A stretch of 64,000 nt of DNA, taken from Bradyrhizobium sp. WSM1417. Its GTDB lineage: Bacteria; Pseudomonadota; Alphaproteobacteria; Rhizobiales; Xanthobacteraceae. The DNA is taken from positions 4,392,392 through 4,456,391 of the forward strand of contig NZ_KI911783.1 of the NCBI RefSeq assembly GCF_000515415.1, in the 5' to 3' direction. Positions 52,114 to 60,078 of the stretch are shown here, one piece after another. The notes under the pieces were generated by a model. The model worked only from the letters and a program-made list of their open reading frames with translations. It did not search any database and was not told the DNA's origin. The position numbers and the translations under genes are program-made. How positions within the stretch are numbered: the first letter of the stretch is position 1; each line of letters starts with the position of its first letter.

Positions 52114-55100
52114 CAGGTCACCTTCGACGTCCCGCCATAGCGGCGATACAGGATCGGCAAGAGAATCAGAGTGAGCAGGGTGGACGACAGGAGCCCTCCG
52201 ATCACGACAACCGCGAGCGGTCGCTGGACTTCGGATCCTGGACCGGAGGCAAACAGCAGCGGGATCAAGCCAAAGGCTGTGATGCTCGCGGTCATCAGCA
52301 CTGGCCGAAGCCTGCGCATTGCGCCTTCGACGACGATCCGATCCTCCCTCAGGCCGCGGGCCCGCAGCTGATTGAAATAAGAGACCAGGACGACACCATT
52401 GAGAACGGCGATGCCGAGCAGCGCGATGAAGCCGACAGAGGCTGGTACTGAAAGATATTCGCCGGTCAGAACCAGTGCGAAGACGCCCCCGATCAGGGCA
52501 AAGGGAATGTTGACGAGGACCAGCAAGGCCTGTCGTATGGCGCCGAATGTGGTGAAGAGCAGCAGGAAGATCAGACCGATCGCGACCGGCACCACAACGG
52601 ACAGGCGTGCGGCGGCACGTTGCTGGTTCTCGAATTGCCCGCCCCACGTCAGCCGGTAGCCTTCCGGGAGCGGGAGTTCGGCGGCTTTCTGGCGCGCCGC
52701 TTCGACGAAGCCCACCATATCGCGGCCCCGGACGTTGGCGCGAACCACGCTCATCCGCGCGCCGTCTTCCCGGTCGATTTTCACGGGGCCGTCCACGCGT
52801 TGAATTCGGGCGACCTGCGACAGCGCCACATGCTGTCCGGAAGCGAGCGTCATTGGAAGGCTCGCCAACAGCGTCGGCGCCTCCCTGGTCGTCTTGCTGC
52901 CGCGGATGAGGATCGGCGTGCGCCGTCCCCCCTCGAGCGCGGTCCCGATCGTTCGGCCCTCGATCTGCGTGCGGAGCGAGTTCGCTATGGAGTCCACCGT
53001 CAGGCCGAGGCGGCCGGCCTCCATTCGATTTACGGCCACCGTGTAATATTCGGCGCCTTCGTTGAGCGTGGTGTAGACGTCCTCGGCACCCTCTATGCCG
53101 GATAGGATGCCCGACAGCTTTGCCGCGATTTCGTTCAATCTGGCGATGTCGGGGCCGAAGACCTTGACCGCGACGTCGCCGCGCACGCCACTGATCATCT
53201 CCTGCACGCGCATGTCGATCGGCTGGGTGAAGCTGAGCGAGATACCGGGAAAGCCGTTCAGAACCTCACGAAGCTTCTGCAGCAGGGCCTCGCGACTGTC
53301 TGTCTGTCTCTCGGCGGCCGGCTTAAGCACGAGGAACGTGTCGGTCTGGTTGGGGCCCATGGGATCGAGGCCAAGCTCGTCCGACCCGGTCCGTGCGACG
53401 ATACCGGCGATATCAGGTACGGCAAGAAGTGCGGTCTGGAGCCTTTTATTTATATCCAGCGACTCGTCGAGGTTGGCGGAAGGAAGCGTCTCCACGCTGA
53501 CGATAATGTCGCCTTCGTCCATCGTCGGCATGAAGGTCTTGCCGAGCTTTGTATAACCGTAGCCCGCAGCGAGCAGGGCGATCAGCGCCGCAGCAATCAC
53601 CTTGCGCTCGTTGTCCAAAGCCCAGTCCAGCGCCGGTGCATAGATCCGCTGTGCCGCGCGTATCAGCAGGGGATCGCGATGTGACGCGGACTTCAGCAGG
53701 TAGGAGGTCGCGACCGGGACCACGGTCAGCGCCAGCAGCAATGAGCCGGCGAGCGCGAAAATGATTGCCAGTGCGACGGGGATGAATAGCTTTCCTTCCA
53801 ATCCCTGCAGGGTCAGCAGGGGTACGAACACGATCATAATGATGAGGACGCCCGAGGCGACGGGCTCCAGGACTTCGCAAACCGACCGGTACACCAGGTG
53901 GATCGTCGGAGTCGCCTTGCTCGGTTCGTGGTTGCCGAGGTTGCCAACGATGTTCTCGACGACGACAACCAGCGCGTCGATCAACATGCCGATCGCAATC
54001 GCAAGTCCGCCCAGGCTCATCAGGTTGGCCGACATTCCCACGAGACGCATGACGATGAGCGCCATGAGAATGGCCAGCGGCAGGCTGAGAGCAATCACCA
54101 GCGACGCCCGCCAGTTGCCGAGGAAAAGCAGCAGAAGAACGATGACGAGGGCGGTGGCCTCGCCGAGCGCCCTGATCACCGTGCCCACGGCGCGGTTGAC
54201 CAGCCGGCTGCGATCATAGAACACGTTGATCGAAACGCTCTTCGGCAGCGAGGGCTGCAGTTCGGCAAGTCGGGCACGTACATCTCGGACGAGCTGCCCC
54301 GCATTGGCGCCGCGCAAGCCGAGCACCAGCCCCTCGACGGTCTCGCCGTGCCCGTCCGACGTGACTGCGCCATAGCGGGTCAGCGCCCCGACCTGGACGT
54401 CCGCGACGTCCTTGACCAGGATGGGCACTCCCTCGCGCGCGTCAACGACTATGGCCTTGATGTCTTCTGTCGACCGGATGCTGCCTTCAACCCGAACCAA
54501 GGTGCTGTCCTCGCCCTGGTTCACCCGTCCGGCGCCATCGTTGCGACTGTTGGCTTCGATCGCCCGACGGAACAGGTCATACGAAATGCCGCGGGCGGCA
54601 AGCGCATCGTTGCGCGGCACGATCTCGAAGGCGCGAACATAACCGCCGAGCGCATTGACGTCGGCAACACCGGCGACCGTACGTAGGGCGGGACGGATCA
54701 CCCAATCCAGCAGGCCCCGGCGCTCGGCGAGCGAAAGTTCGGGACTATCGATCGTCAACATGAACATCTCGCCCAGGGGGCTCGTGATCGGCGCAAGGCC
54801 GCCGCTCACCCCGTCAGGGAAATCACGCGAGATGCTCGATAGCCGTTCCGACACCTGGTTGCGCGCCCAGTAGATGTCAGTGCCGTCTTCGAAATCGACG
54901 GTGATATCGGCCAATGCGTATTTCGTGGTTGAACGAAGGACTTTCTTGTTCGGCAATCCAAGCAGTTCAAGCTCGATTGGGACCGTGATACGCTGCTCGA
55001 CCTCTTCGGGGGTGAGGCCCGCCGCCTTCATGATGATCTTCACCTGGACCGGCGAGACGTCGGGAAACGCGTCGATCGGCAGGGTGGGCAGGACGACGAC

Positions 55101-55181
55101 GCCGGTGCCGACCAGCAGCACCACACCCAGCATCACGAACAGTCGCTGCGAAAGCGCGAACGCGATCAGTCGCCGGAGCAT
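52113..55181 (-). CDS. Heavy-metal-type RND efflux pump inner-membrane subunit (CzcA/CusA-like)
   Basis: RND pumps use the proton gradient to drive substrates from periplasm or cytoplasm to the outside through a tripartite channel. The 1022-residue product has the twelve-helix layout and two large periplasmic loops. The N-terminal PIDAFPDVSPVQVKIIMKAA is the marker of the HME branch, as is RITVPIELELLGLPNKKVLR. In the fourth helix the usual acidic pair appears as GMLIDALVVVVENIVG; HME pumps normally have an Asp-Gly in this place, and here it is Asp-Ala. The metal cannot be assigned. The gene sits between the fusion protein and the DUF3240-like gene. Confidence 0.93.
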   Translation of the reverse strand: MLRRLIAFALSQRLFVMLGVVLLVGTGVVVLPTLPIDAFPDVSPVQVKIIMKAAGLTPEEVEQRITVPIELELLGLPNKKVLRSTTKYALADITVDFEDGTDIYWARNQVSERLSSISRDFPDGVSGGLAPITSPLGEMFMLTIDSPELSLAERRGLLDWVIRPALRTVAGVADVNALGGYVRAFEIVPRNDALAARGISYDLFRRAIEANSRNDGAGRVNQGEDSTLVRVEGSIRSTEDIKAIVVDAREGVPILVKDVADVQVGALTRYGAVTSDGHGETVEGLVLGLRGANAGQLVRDVRARLAELQPSLPKSVSINVFYDRSRLVNRAVGTVIRALGEATALVIVLLLLFLGNWRASLVIALSLPLAILMALIVMRLVGMSANLMSLGGLAIAIGMLIDALVVVVENIVGNLGNHEPSKATPTIHLVYRSVCEVLEPVASGVLIIMIVFVPLLTLQGLEGKLFIPVALAIIFALAGSLLLALTVVPVATSYLLKSASHRDPLLIRAAQRIYAPALDWALDNERKVIAAALIALLAAGYGYTKLGKTFMPTMDEGDIIVSVETLPSANLDESLDINKRLQTALLAVPDIAGIVARTGSDELGLDPMGPNQTDTFLVLKPAAERQTDSREALLQKLREVLNGFPGISLSFTQPIDMRVQEMISGVRGDVAVKVFGPDIARLNEIAAKLSGILSGIEGAEDVYTTLNEGAEYYTVAVNRMEAGRLGLTVDSIANSLRTQIEGRTIGTALEGGRRTPILIRGSKTTREAPTLLASLPMTLASGQHVALSQVARIQRVDGPVKIDREDGARMSVVRANVRGRDMVGFVEAARQKAAELPLPEGYRLTWGGQFENQQRAAARLSVVVPVAIGLIFLLLFTTFGAIRQALLVLVNIPFALIGGVFALVLTGEYLSVPASVGFIALLGIAVLNGVVLVSYFNQLRARGLREDRIVVEGAMRRLRPVLMTASITAFGLIPLLFASGPGSEVQRPLAVVVIGGLLSSTLLTLILLPILYRRYGGTSKVT

Positions 55182-56315
55182 CTACTGTCCTAGTCCCGAG
55201 AGAATGCCGCGAAGCGCCGAGATGCCGCCGATCGCGATCTCGTCTTGATCTGTCACGGGGCCCGACACGACAACATGGTCCTGATCTTCCGCAACCAGCT
55301 TGACCGGGACCAACCGAAAACCGCCGTCGAACGCGACAAAGACCGACGTTTGTTCGCCCCGCCGCACCAGCCCGCTATAGGGAATCTCCCAGGCGCTTTC
55401 ACCGGCGGAGAGAAAGCCGATGCGGGCTGCGGTCGTCCGACCGGGATGCAGCTCTCCGTCGTTAGGCACTTCCGCGCGAACCAGAATGGTTTGGGTAGCA
55501 GGGTCGATGGTCTCCGAGACCAGTACGACCTTGCCAGGTGTTGAATAATTCTCAAACTCGACATTCGCACCCGTGCGGATGGCTCGGATATTGGCGGCAG
55601 GAACTGCGATTTCGGCCCATAGCGGCGAGAGCCGCGCCAGCTTGACCAGCGGCGTGGATTGTTCGAGCCGCTGTCCTGGCGATACCATGACATCGACCAC
55701 CGATGCAGGCTGCGGCGCATTGACCGTGAGGGTCCCGCTGATAGCCGCTTCCTGGGCCAGCCGCGAAATTGCCTCATCGGACATCCCGCTCAGATGCAAC
55801 ATCTGCCGCCGCTCGGCGACGACGAGATTAGCCTGACGCGCCTCGGCCTGGCTCGTTTCCAACACGCGTTGCGGGACAGCCTTGCCTTCGAACAGATCGA
55901 CGTTCCGCTTGAGCTGCTGAGTGGCGAGAAGCTCCTGTGCGATCGCGTGCAGGTAGTCGCGCTGTTGAGAGACGAAGCTTGGGCTTTCGAGGGTGACCAG
56001 CGGCTGGCCGGCCGAGATGCGGTCGCCGCGCCCGGCCCAGAGATTGGCGACCATGCCGGACACCGGTGCGCTGACGACCCATAGTTGCGGCGTCGGGATC
56101 ACGATTTGGACCGGATAGGGCAGCGTCAAGTCGGTCCGGCTCGCGATCGGATGGGTCACGCGCACACCTAGATTCCGCGCCTGCGCATCGCTCAGCTTCA
56201 CATCGTCCTGCGCCATCGACATGGAAGGTAACAAGCTCAATGCAACGGCGATGAGCGCACGAACGAATGCACCCCCAGAAGAGGTGAGAACGAGAGTTCC
56301 GCGACTGACTCGCAT
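55182..56315 (-). CDS. RND efflux membrane fusion (periplasmic adaptor) protein
   Basis: From ATG at 56315 the product is 377 residues. It has a signal peptide (VRALIAVALSLLPSMSMAQ), a short conserved KLSDAQARNLGVRVTHP start, the lipoyl half motifs (WVVSAPVSGMVANLWAGRGD), a coiled-coil hairpin (about 125-205), and a C-terminal beta domain ending GGISALRGILSGLG. This is the CusB/CzcB type. The same frame extends upstream to an ATG at 56549, where GGAGGAAG and an ATGA overlap with the cytochrome gene suggest coupled translation. That start would put 78 residues ahead of the signal peptide, so the true start is open. No outer-membrane channel gene is present. Confidence 0.85.
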   Translation of the reverse strand: MRVSRGTLVLTSSGGAFVRALIAVALSLLPSMSMAQDDVKLSDAQARNLGVRVTHPIASRTDLTLPYPVQIVIPTPQLWVVSAPVSGMVANLWAGRGDRISAGQPLVTLESPSFVSQQRDYLHAIAQELLATQQLKRNVDLFEGKAVPQRVLETSQAEARQANLVVAERRQMLHLSGMSDEAISRLAQEAAISGTLTVNAPQPASVVDVMVSPGQRLEQSTPLVKLARLSPLWAEIAVPAANIRAIRTGANVEFENYSTPGKVVLVSETIDPATQTILVRAEVPNDGELHPGRTTAARIGFLSAGESAWEIPYSGLVRRGEQTSVFVAFDGGFRLVPVKLVAEDQDHVVVSGPVTDQDEIAIGGISALRGILSGLGQ

Positions 56316-56545
56316 GAGGAAGATCCCACACCTGCGGGCGAGAGAAGCGCCAATTGGCTGCAGGTCTCGATTACTCCACCAGCGCGTTGGTGAGTTGATT
56401 TGCCTCAAGCGCACCAGCCATCGTGGGAGGCTGCTCGCTGTTCGTGGAGCGTTTCGGCCGTCCTCAGGCAATTCGGTCATGGCCATGGAAGCCAAGCTGC
56501 CGTCCGACCTCTCGGAGAGGCGGCAGTAAGGCCAAACAACCTCGC

Positions 56546-57109
56546 TCATGATGGGCGCTTCCTCCCGGTGATCATCGCTTTCACCAAGCTCTCGCGGTGT
56601 TCGAAGCTCGCCAGCAGGACGCCAAACACGTGGACGACGACGAGACCGATCGTGAGGTTGGCCAACGCCTCATGCACCTCCTCCACCCATTTTGCTCCCC
56701 AAAAGCTGCCGGTCGTCATCATGTAACCGGTGAGGCAGGTGCCGAGCAGCGTGACGATCAGCGCCACCACCATCGTGCCACCGGCTGGATTGTGGCCGAG
56801 ATAGCGTGGCGCCCTCAGCAGCGCCACGTCGCGCATGTAGGCGAGCACCGCACACGGGGAACGCACGAAGTCGCGAAAGCGCGCATGGCGCGGCCCCACG
56901 AAGCCCCACACGATCCGTAGCGCGAGCAACCCGGCAATAATGTAGCCGGCGGCGATATGGACATTTTCGATCTCGTCACCGGTCGCATAAGCGAGCAGAA
57001 ACAGCCCGGCCAGCGACCAATGGAAAATGCGCACGAAGGGGTCCCAGACCTTGACCGAGGCCGGCGGCTTCTCGCCGCCGGCCAGGGTCGCGTCGCGAAT
57101 GGCGCTCAT
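56546..57109 (-). CDS. Cytochrome b561-type membrane protein
   Basis: The 187-residue product has four predicted membrane helices with histidines that fit the two heme b sites: FHWSLAGLFLLAYAT, ENVHIAAGYIIAGLLALRIV, EEVHEALANLTIGLVVVHVF. It is the small bacterial cytochrome b/b6 domain type that moves electrons between the membrane quinone pool and a periplasmic partner. It lies 11 bases after a PepSY gene and overlaps by four bases the extended frame of the fusion protein gene, in a five-gene minus-strand operon. Its electron acceptor is unknown. Confidence 0.9.
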   Translation of the reverse strand: MSAIRDATLAGGEKPPASVKVWDPFVRIFHWSLAGLFLLAYATGDEIENVHIAAGYIIAGLLALRIVWGFVGPRHARFRDFVRSPCAVLAYMRDVALLRAPRYLGHNPAGGTMVVALIVTLLGTCLTGYMMTTGSFWGAKWVEEVHEALANLTIGLVVVHVFGVLLASFEHRESLVKAMITGRKRPS

Positions 57110-57120
57110 GGTGCTGACCC

Positions 57121-57396
57121 TTACAGCTGGCCGACGATCTGGCCGCTGGTCGGATCGACGAACAACTCGACCCGGCTGCCGGACTTGTCGATTGTGTAGA
57201 GTTCACCACAGGCGTTCTTGAGCTTGGCCTTCTGAACTTTGTAGCCTTGGGCTTCGACCTTGGCCTGCAATTGTTCGAGCGACAGCCAGCTTGTCTGTGG
57301 CGCTGCAGTGCAGGGACGCCCGAGGCTGCCAGCGTGAGCGGTCGCGGCGGCTGCGAGCAAGGCGGCGATGGTGGTGAACATGGTGATCTTGCGCAT
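57121..57396 (-). CDS. PepSY-domain secreted protein
   Basis: From ATG at 57396, preceded by CCGGAGAGAACC, the product is 91 residues with a signal peptide (about 1-22, ending AHA). It has one PepSY domain with WLSLEQLQAKVEAQGYKVQK and DKSGSRVELFVDPTSGQIVG, and two cysteines that could pair. PepSY domains are small periplasmic inhibitors or sensors. The gene begins the minus-strand RND operon. It shares its promoter region with another PepSY gene reading the other way. A frame upstream to 57528 is not supported. Confidence 0.85.
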   Translation of the reverse strand: MRKITMFTTIAALLAAAATAHAGSLGRPCTAAPQTSWLSLEQLQAKVEAQGYKVQKAKLKNACGELYTIDKSGSRVELFVDPTSGQIVGQL

Positions 57397-57489
57397 GGTT
57401 CTCTCCGGCTTTTGGCGCCCGGCCGCGTTGTTCGGCGAGGCGATGAGCGGACATTGGCAGAAGAGCCCTGACGGCCACCTGTTGGGTCG

Positions 57490-57505
57490 TGTCAGTGAAT
57501 TGTCA
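57490..57505. promoter_or_regulatory. Direct-repeat box, likely response-regulator site (minus-strand side)
   Basis: GTCAG at 57490-57494 and 57501-57505 are 11 bp apart start to start, with TGAATT between them. An 11-bp phased direct repeat is the usual site of OmpR-type regulators. It lies 94 bases from the ATG of the minus-strand PepSY gene. Confidence 0.55.
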
Positions 57506-57593
57506 GCCAAGCGACCAATGAGCGGCAACGCTCCAGGCCCGGAAGGCGGCGGCGACCGGGTCCGCTGCCCCCGCCAGGCCCCTGTTGATCCAC

Positions 57594-57609
57594 GTCAGCG
57601 TTTTGTCAG
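57594..57609. promoter_or_regulatory. Direct-repeat box, likely response-regulator site (plus-strand side)
   Basis: GTCAG at 57594-57598 and 57605-57609 are again 11 bp apart, with CGTTTT between them. It lies 23 bases before the ATG of the plus-strand PepSY gene and matches the box at 57490 in both word and phase. Confidence 0.55.
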
Positions 57610-57632
57610 GTCGATTGGGGCATTCTTTGTCC

Positions 57633-57959
57633 ATGCAATCAGCTAGCCTTGTGGGATTCCTCGCAGTGCCATTGCTGGCGGGCGTCGTGCTCGCGTCAGG
57701 GCCCGCGGCTGCAGGCGACCACGATAAGGGCGCGCCCGACGCGGTTCGCCGTGCGGTCGAGGCGGGCGAGATCAAGTCACTCGCCGATATCCTCGCATCC
57801 GTCCGTGGCAAGCTGCCGGGCGAGGTTGCCGGCGTCGAAATAGAGCGTCAGCGCGGCCGCTGGATCTACGAGCTTCGCATCGTCGGAGACAAGGGCCACC
57901 TCTACGAAGCGTATGTGGACGCGCGCAGCGGCGAGATTGAACGCATCAAGGAGAAGTGA
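57633..57959 (+). CDS. PepSY-domain secreted protein, first gene of the two-component operon
   Basis: From ATG at 57633 the product is 108 residues: a signal peptide (about 1-26, ending PAAAG), then a PepSY domain with AVEAGEIKSLADILASVRGK and GHLYEAYVDARSGEIERIKE. Its stop codon shares a base with the ATG of the response regulator (TGATG). Small PepSY proteins are often encoded with sensor kinases and may report periplasmic conditions to them. A longer frame from 57585 is less likely. Confidence 0.85.
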   Translation: MQSASLVGFLAVPLLAGVVLASGPAAAGDHDKGAPDAVRRAVEAGEIKSLADILASVRGKLPGEVAGVEIERQRGRWIYELRIVGDKGHLYEAYVDARSGEIERIKEK

Positions 57960-58624
57960 TGCGCCTGCTGCTCGTGGAGGACGACCGACGGATCGCGGCC
58001 GATGTGGAGACGGCGTTGCGCGCGGGCGGCTATGTGGTCGAAACCGTCCGCAACGGCGAGGAAGCCTGGTTTCGCGGTGACACCGAGGACTACGGCGCCG
58101 TCGTCCTCGATCTCGGCTTGCCCGGCATGGACGGCCTCGCCGTTCTCAAGCGCTGGCGCGCGAACGGACGGTCCATGCCGGTTCTGATCCTGACGGCGCG
58201 CGGCAGCTGGGCCGAGCGCGTCGATGGTATCGACGCGGGCGCCGACGACTACCTGACCAAGCCGTTCCGCATGGAGGAATTGCTGGCGCGGCTGCGGTCG
58301 ATCGTGCGCCGCTCGGCGGGGCATGCCTCCCCAAAGATTGTCGCCGGCGAGGTGGAACTCGACGAGCGCCAGATGAAGGTGACGCTGCGCGGCGTGCCCG
58401 TCGCGTTGTCGCCGTTGGAATACCGCCTGATCGCCTTTCTCTTGCACCACCGAGGCCGCGTCGTGTCGCAGCACGAGCTCGACGAAAACGTCTATGGCCA
58501 CGGCGAAGACCATGAGTCGAACGCCCTCGAGGTGCTGGTCGGCCGCGTGCGCAAGAAGCTTGGTGCCGATCTGATTGAGACCAGGCGCGGCTTCGGCTAT
58601 CTGGTACCGGAGAGGACGCCGTGA
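57959..58624 (+). CDS. OmpR/PhoB-family response regulator
   Basis: The 221-residue product has a receiver domain with acidic residues at VEDD, phosphorylation site Asp51 in VVLDLGLPGMDG, Thr79 and Lys101 in TKPF. The winged helix DNA-binding domain covers the last ~100 residues (LSPLEYRLIAFLLHHRGRVV, then ETRRGFGYLV). It is translationally coupled to the PepSY gene before it and the kinase gene after it. Two direct-repeat boxes upstream fit its DNA-binding type. It probably controls both divergent operons. Confidence 0.95.
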   Translation: MRLLLVEDDRRIAADVETALRAGGYVVETVRNGEEAWFRGDTEDYGAVVLDLGLPGMDGLAVLKRWRANGRSMPVLILTARGSWAERVDGIDAGADDYLTKPFRMEELLARLRSIVRRSAGHASPKIVAGEVELDERQMKVTLRGVPVALSPLEYRLIAFLLHHRGRVVSQHELDENVYGHGEDHESNALEVLVGRVRKKLGADLIETRRGFGYLVPERTP

Positions 58625-60078
58625 GCCGGGGCTCGCTGCGGCTGCGACTGATCGCTGGCGGATTCGTAGCTATCCTGGTCGCGCTGACCATTGCCGGCGC
58701 CGGGCTGACGCTGCTGTTCGAGCGCCACGTCACGCGCAGCATCGGCGACGACCTCGACGTCTATCTCAAGCAACTCCTCGCGGGTATTGACGTCGATGCG
58801 CAGGGCAAGCTGGTGGTGGGCCGGCCGCCGGCCGACCCGCGGTTTGCAGACCCGCTTTCGGGTTTGTACTGGCAGGTATCTGACGACGACGGCCAGGTGC
58901 TGCGTTCACGTTCGCTGTGGGACACGGCGTTGGACTTGCCGCAGGATGAGCCGTCGCCTGGCGAATTGCACCGTCACGTCATTCTTGGCCCCGCGAACGC
59001 GCGGCTCCTGGTCAGTGAACGTCGCGTGCTGCTCACCGTGAGCGACCGCCGTGCGCCGGTGCGCGTCGCAGTGGCGGGCGATCTCGCCCGCGCGTTGGCC
59101 GCCGCCGCGCAATTCGCCAGGGATCTGGTGCTGGCGCTCGGCCTACTGAGCCTCGTGCTGGCAGTGGCCACCTCGATCCAGGTCGGACTGGGCTTGCGCC
59201 CGCTCGACGCGCTTCGCCGCGGTGTCGCGGACGTCCGCTCCGGCCAGCGCAAGCATCTCCCCGTCGACGTCCCTGCCGAAGTGAAGCCTCTGGTGGAAGA
59301 GGTCAACAGCCTGATCGATGCCCAGGAGCGCGAGATCGAGCGTTCGCGCAGCCGCGCCGCTGACTTGGCGCACGGATTGAAAACGCCGCTTGCAGCGCTC
59401 GCGGCCGATGTCGCGCTTTTGCGTCGGCGAGGTGAGCAGGACGTCGCCCAGGCAATCGAATCCGTCGGCGATGCGATGAGCCGTCACGTCGATCGCGAGC
59501 TGGCACGTGCGCGGGCGCGGGGGACGGCACGACAGCGCGGCCATATTTCCACGCCCCTCAGACCGCTCGTCGAGTCCCTGATGCTGACCCTGGCGCGCAC
59601 ACCAACTGCGCAGCGGCTTGAGTTCAGGACCTGCATAAAGGGCGAGCCGAGCGTGCCGCTCGATCGCACTGATCTGGCCGAGGTGCTGGGCAATCTCCTT
59701 GAAAATGCCGCCCGTCACGCCAAGAGCCAAGTGCGCATCGGCGCGGATGCCACCGCGAATCCGGCGATCACGGTCGAGGACGACGGCCCGGGCATCGCGT
59801 CCGCCGAACGCGCCCGCGTGCTCGAACGCGGTGCAAGGCTGGACGAGCGCGGCGAGGGTGCCGGCCTTGGCCTCGCCATCGTTCAGGACGTGCTCAGTGC
59901 CTATCGTTGGCAGCTTGTTCTCACCGACTCCGAGCTCGGCGGACTGAAGGCCATCGTCGCGCCGGAGGGCAGCCGCGATCGAATGGCTGCTCCTGGTCAA
60001 AAATCCGGATCGCCCGCACAGTCGCCTTGCGCGCCGCTTCTGTTTGTCACCGCCGGACAATCGAGCCGGCGCGGTTGA
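58621..60078 (+). CDS. Sensor histidine kinase of the PepSY/RND module
   Basis: The product is 485 residues from GTG at 58621, overlapping the regulator by four bases. It has two membrane helices (about 10-32 and 165-188) flanking a periplasmic sensor of about 130 residues, then a HAMP-like linker. The H-box DLAHGLKTPLAAL has phospho-acceptor His251, and the ATPase domain has NLLENAARHA and EDDGPGI. It is of the PhoQ/QseC type. The last 32 bases overlap ppx on the other strand, and the final ~30 residues are beyond the kinase fold. The stimulus is unknown; metal or redox state would fit the divergent operon. Confidence 0.94.
   Translation: MSRGSLRLRLIAGGFVAILVALTIAGAGLTLLFERHVTRSIGDDLDVYLKQLLAGIDVDAQGKLVVGRPPADPRFADPLSGLYWQVSDDDGQVLRSRSLWDTALDLPQDEPSPGELHRHVILGPANARLLVSERRVLLTVSDRRAPVRVAVAGDLARALAAAAQFARDLVLALGLLSLVLAVATSIQVGLGLRPLDALRRGVADVRSGQRKHLPVDVPAEVKPLVEEVNSLIDAQEREIERSRSRAADLAHGLKTPLAALAADVALLRRRGEQDVAQAIESVGDAMSRHVDRELARARARGTARQRGHISTPLRPLVESLMLTLARTPTAQRLEFRTCIKGEPSVPLDRTDLAEVLGNLLENAARHAKSQVRIGADATANPAITVEDDGPGIASAERARVLERGARLDERGEGAGLGLAIVQDVLSAYRWQLVLTDSELGGLKAIVAPEGSRDRMAAPGQKSGSPAQSPCAPLLFVTAGQSSRRG

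Noticed and set aside
51802..52647. 281-codon frame ending at the DUF3240-like stop
   Set aside because: The first two thirds are a shadow of the RND pump gene in another frame. Only the last 103 codons from 52113 are supported.
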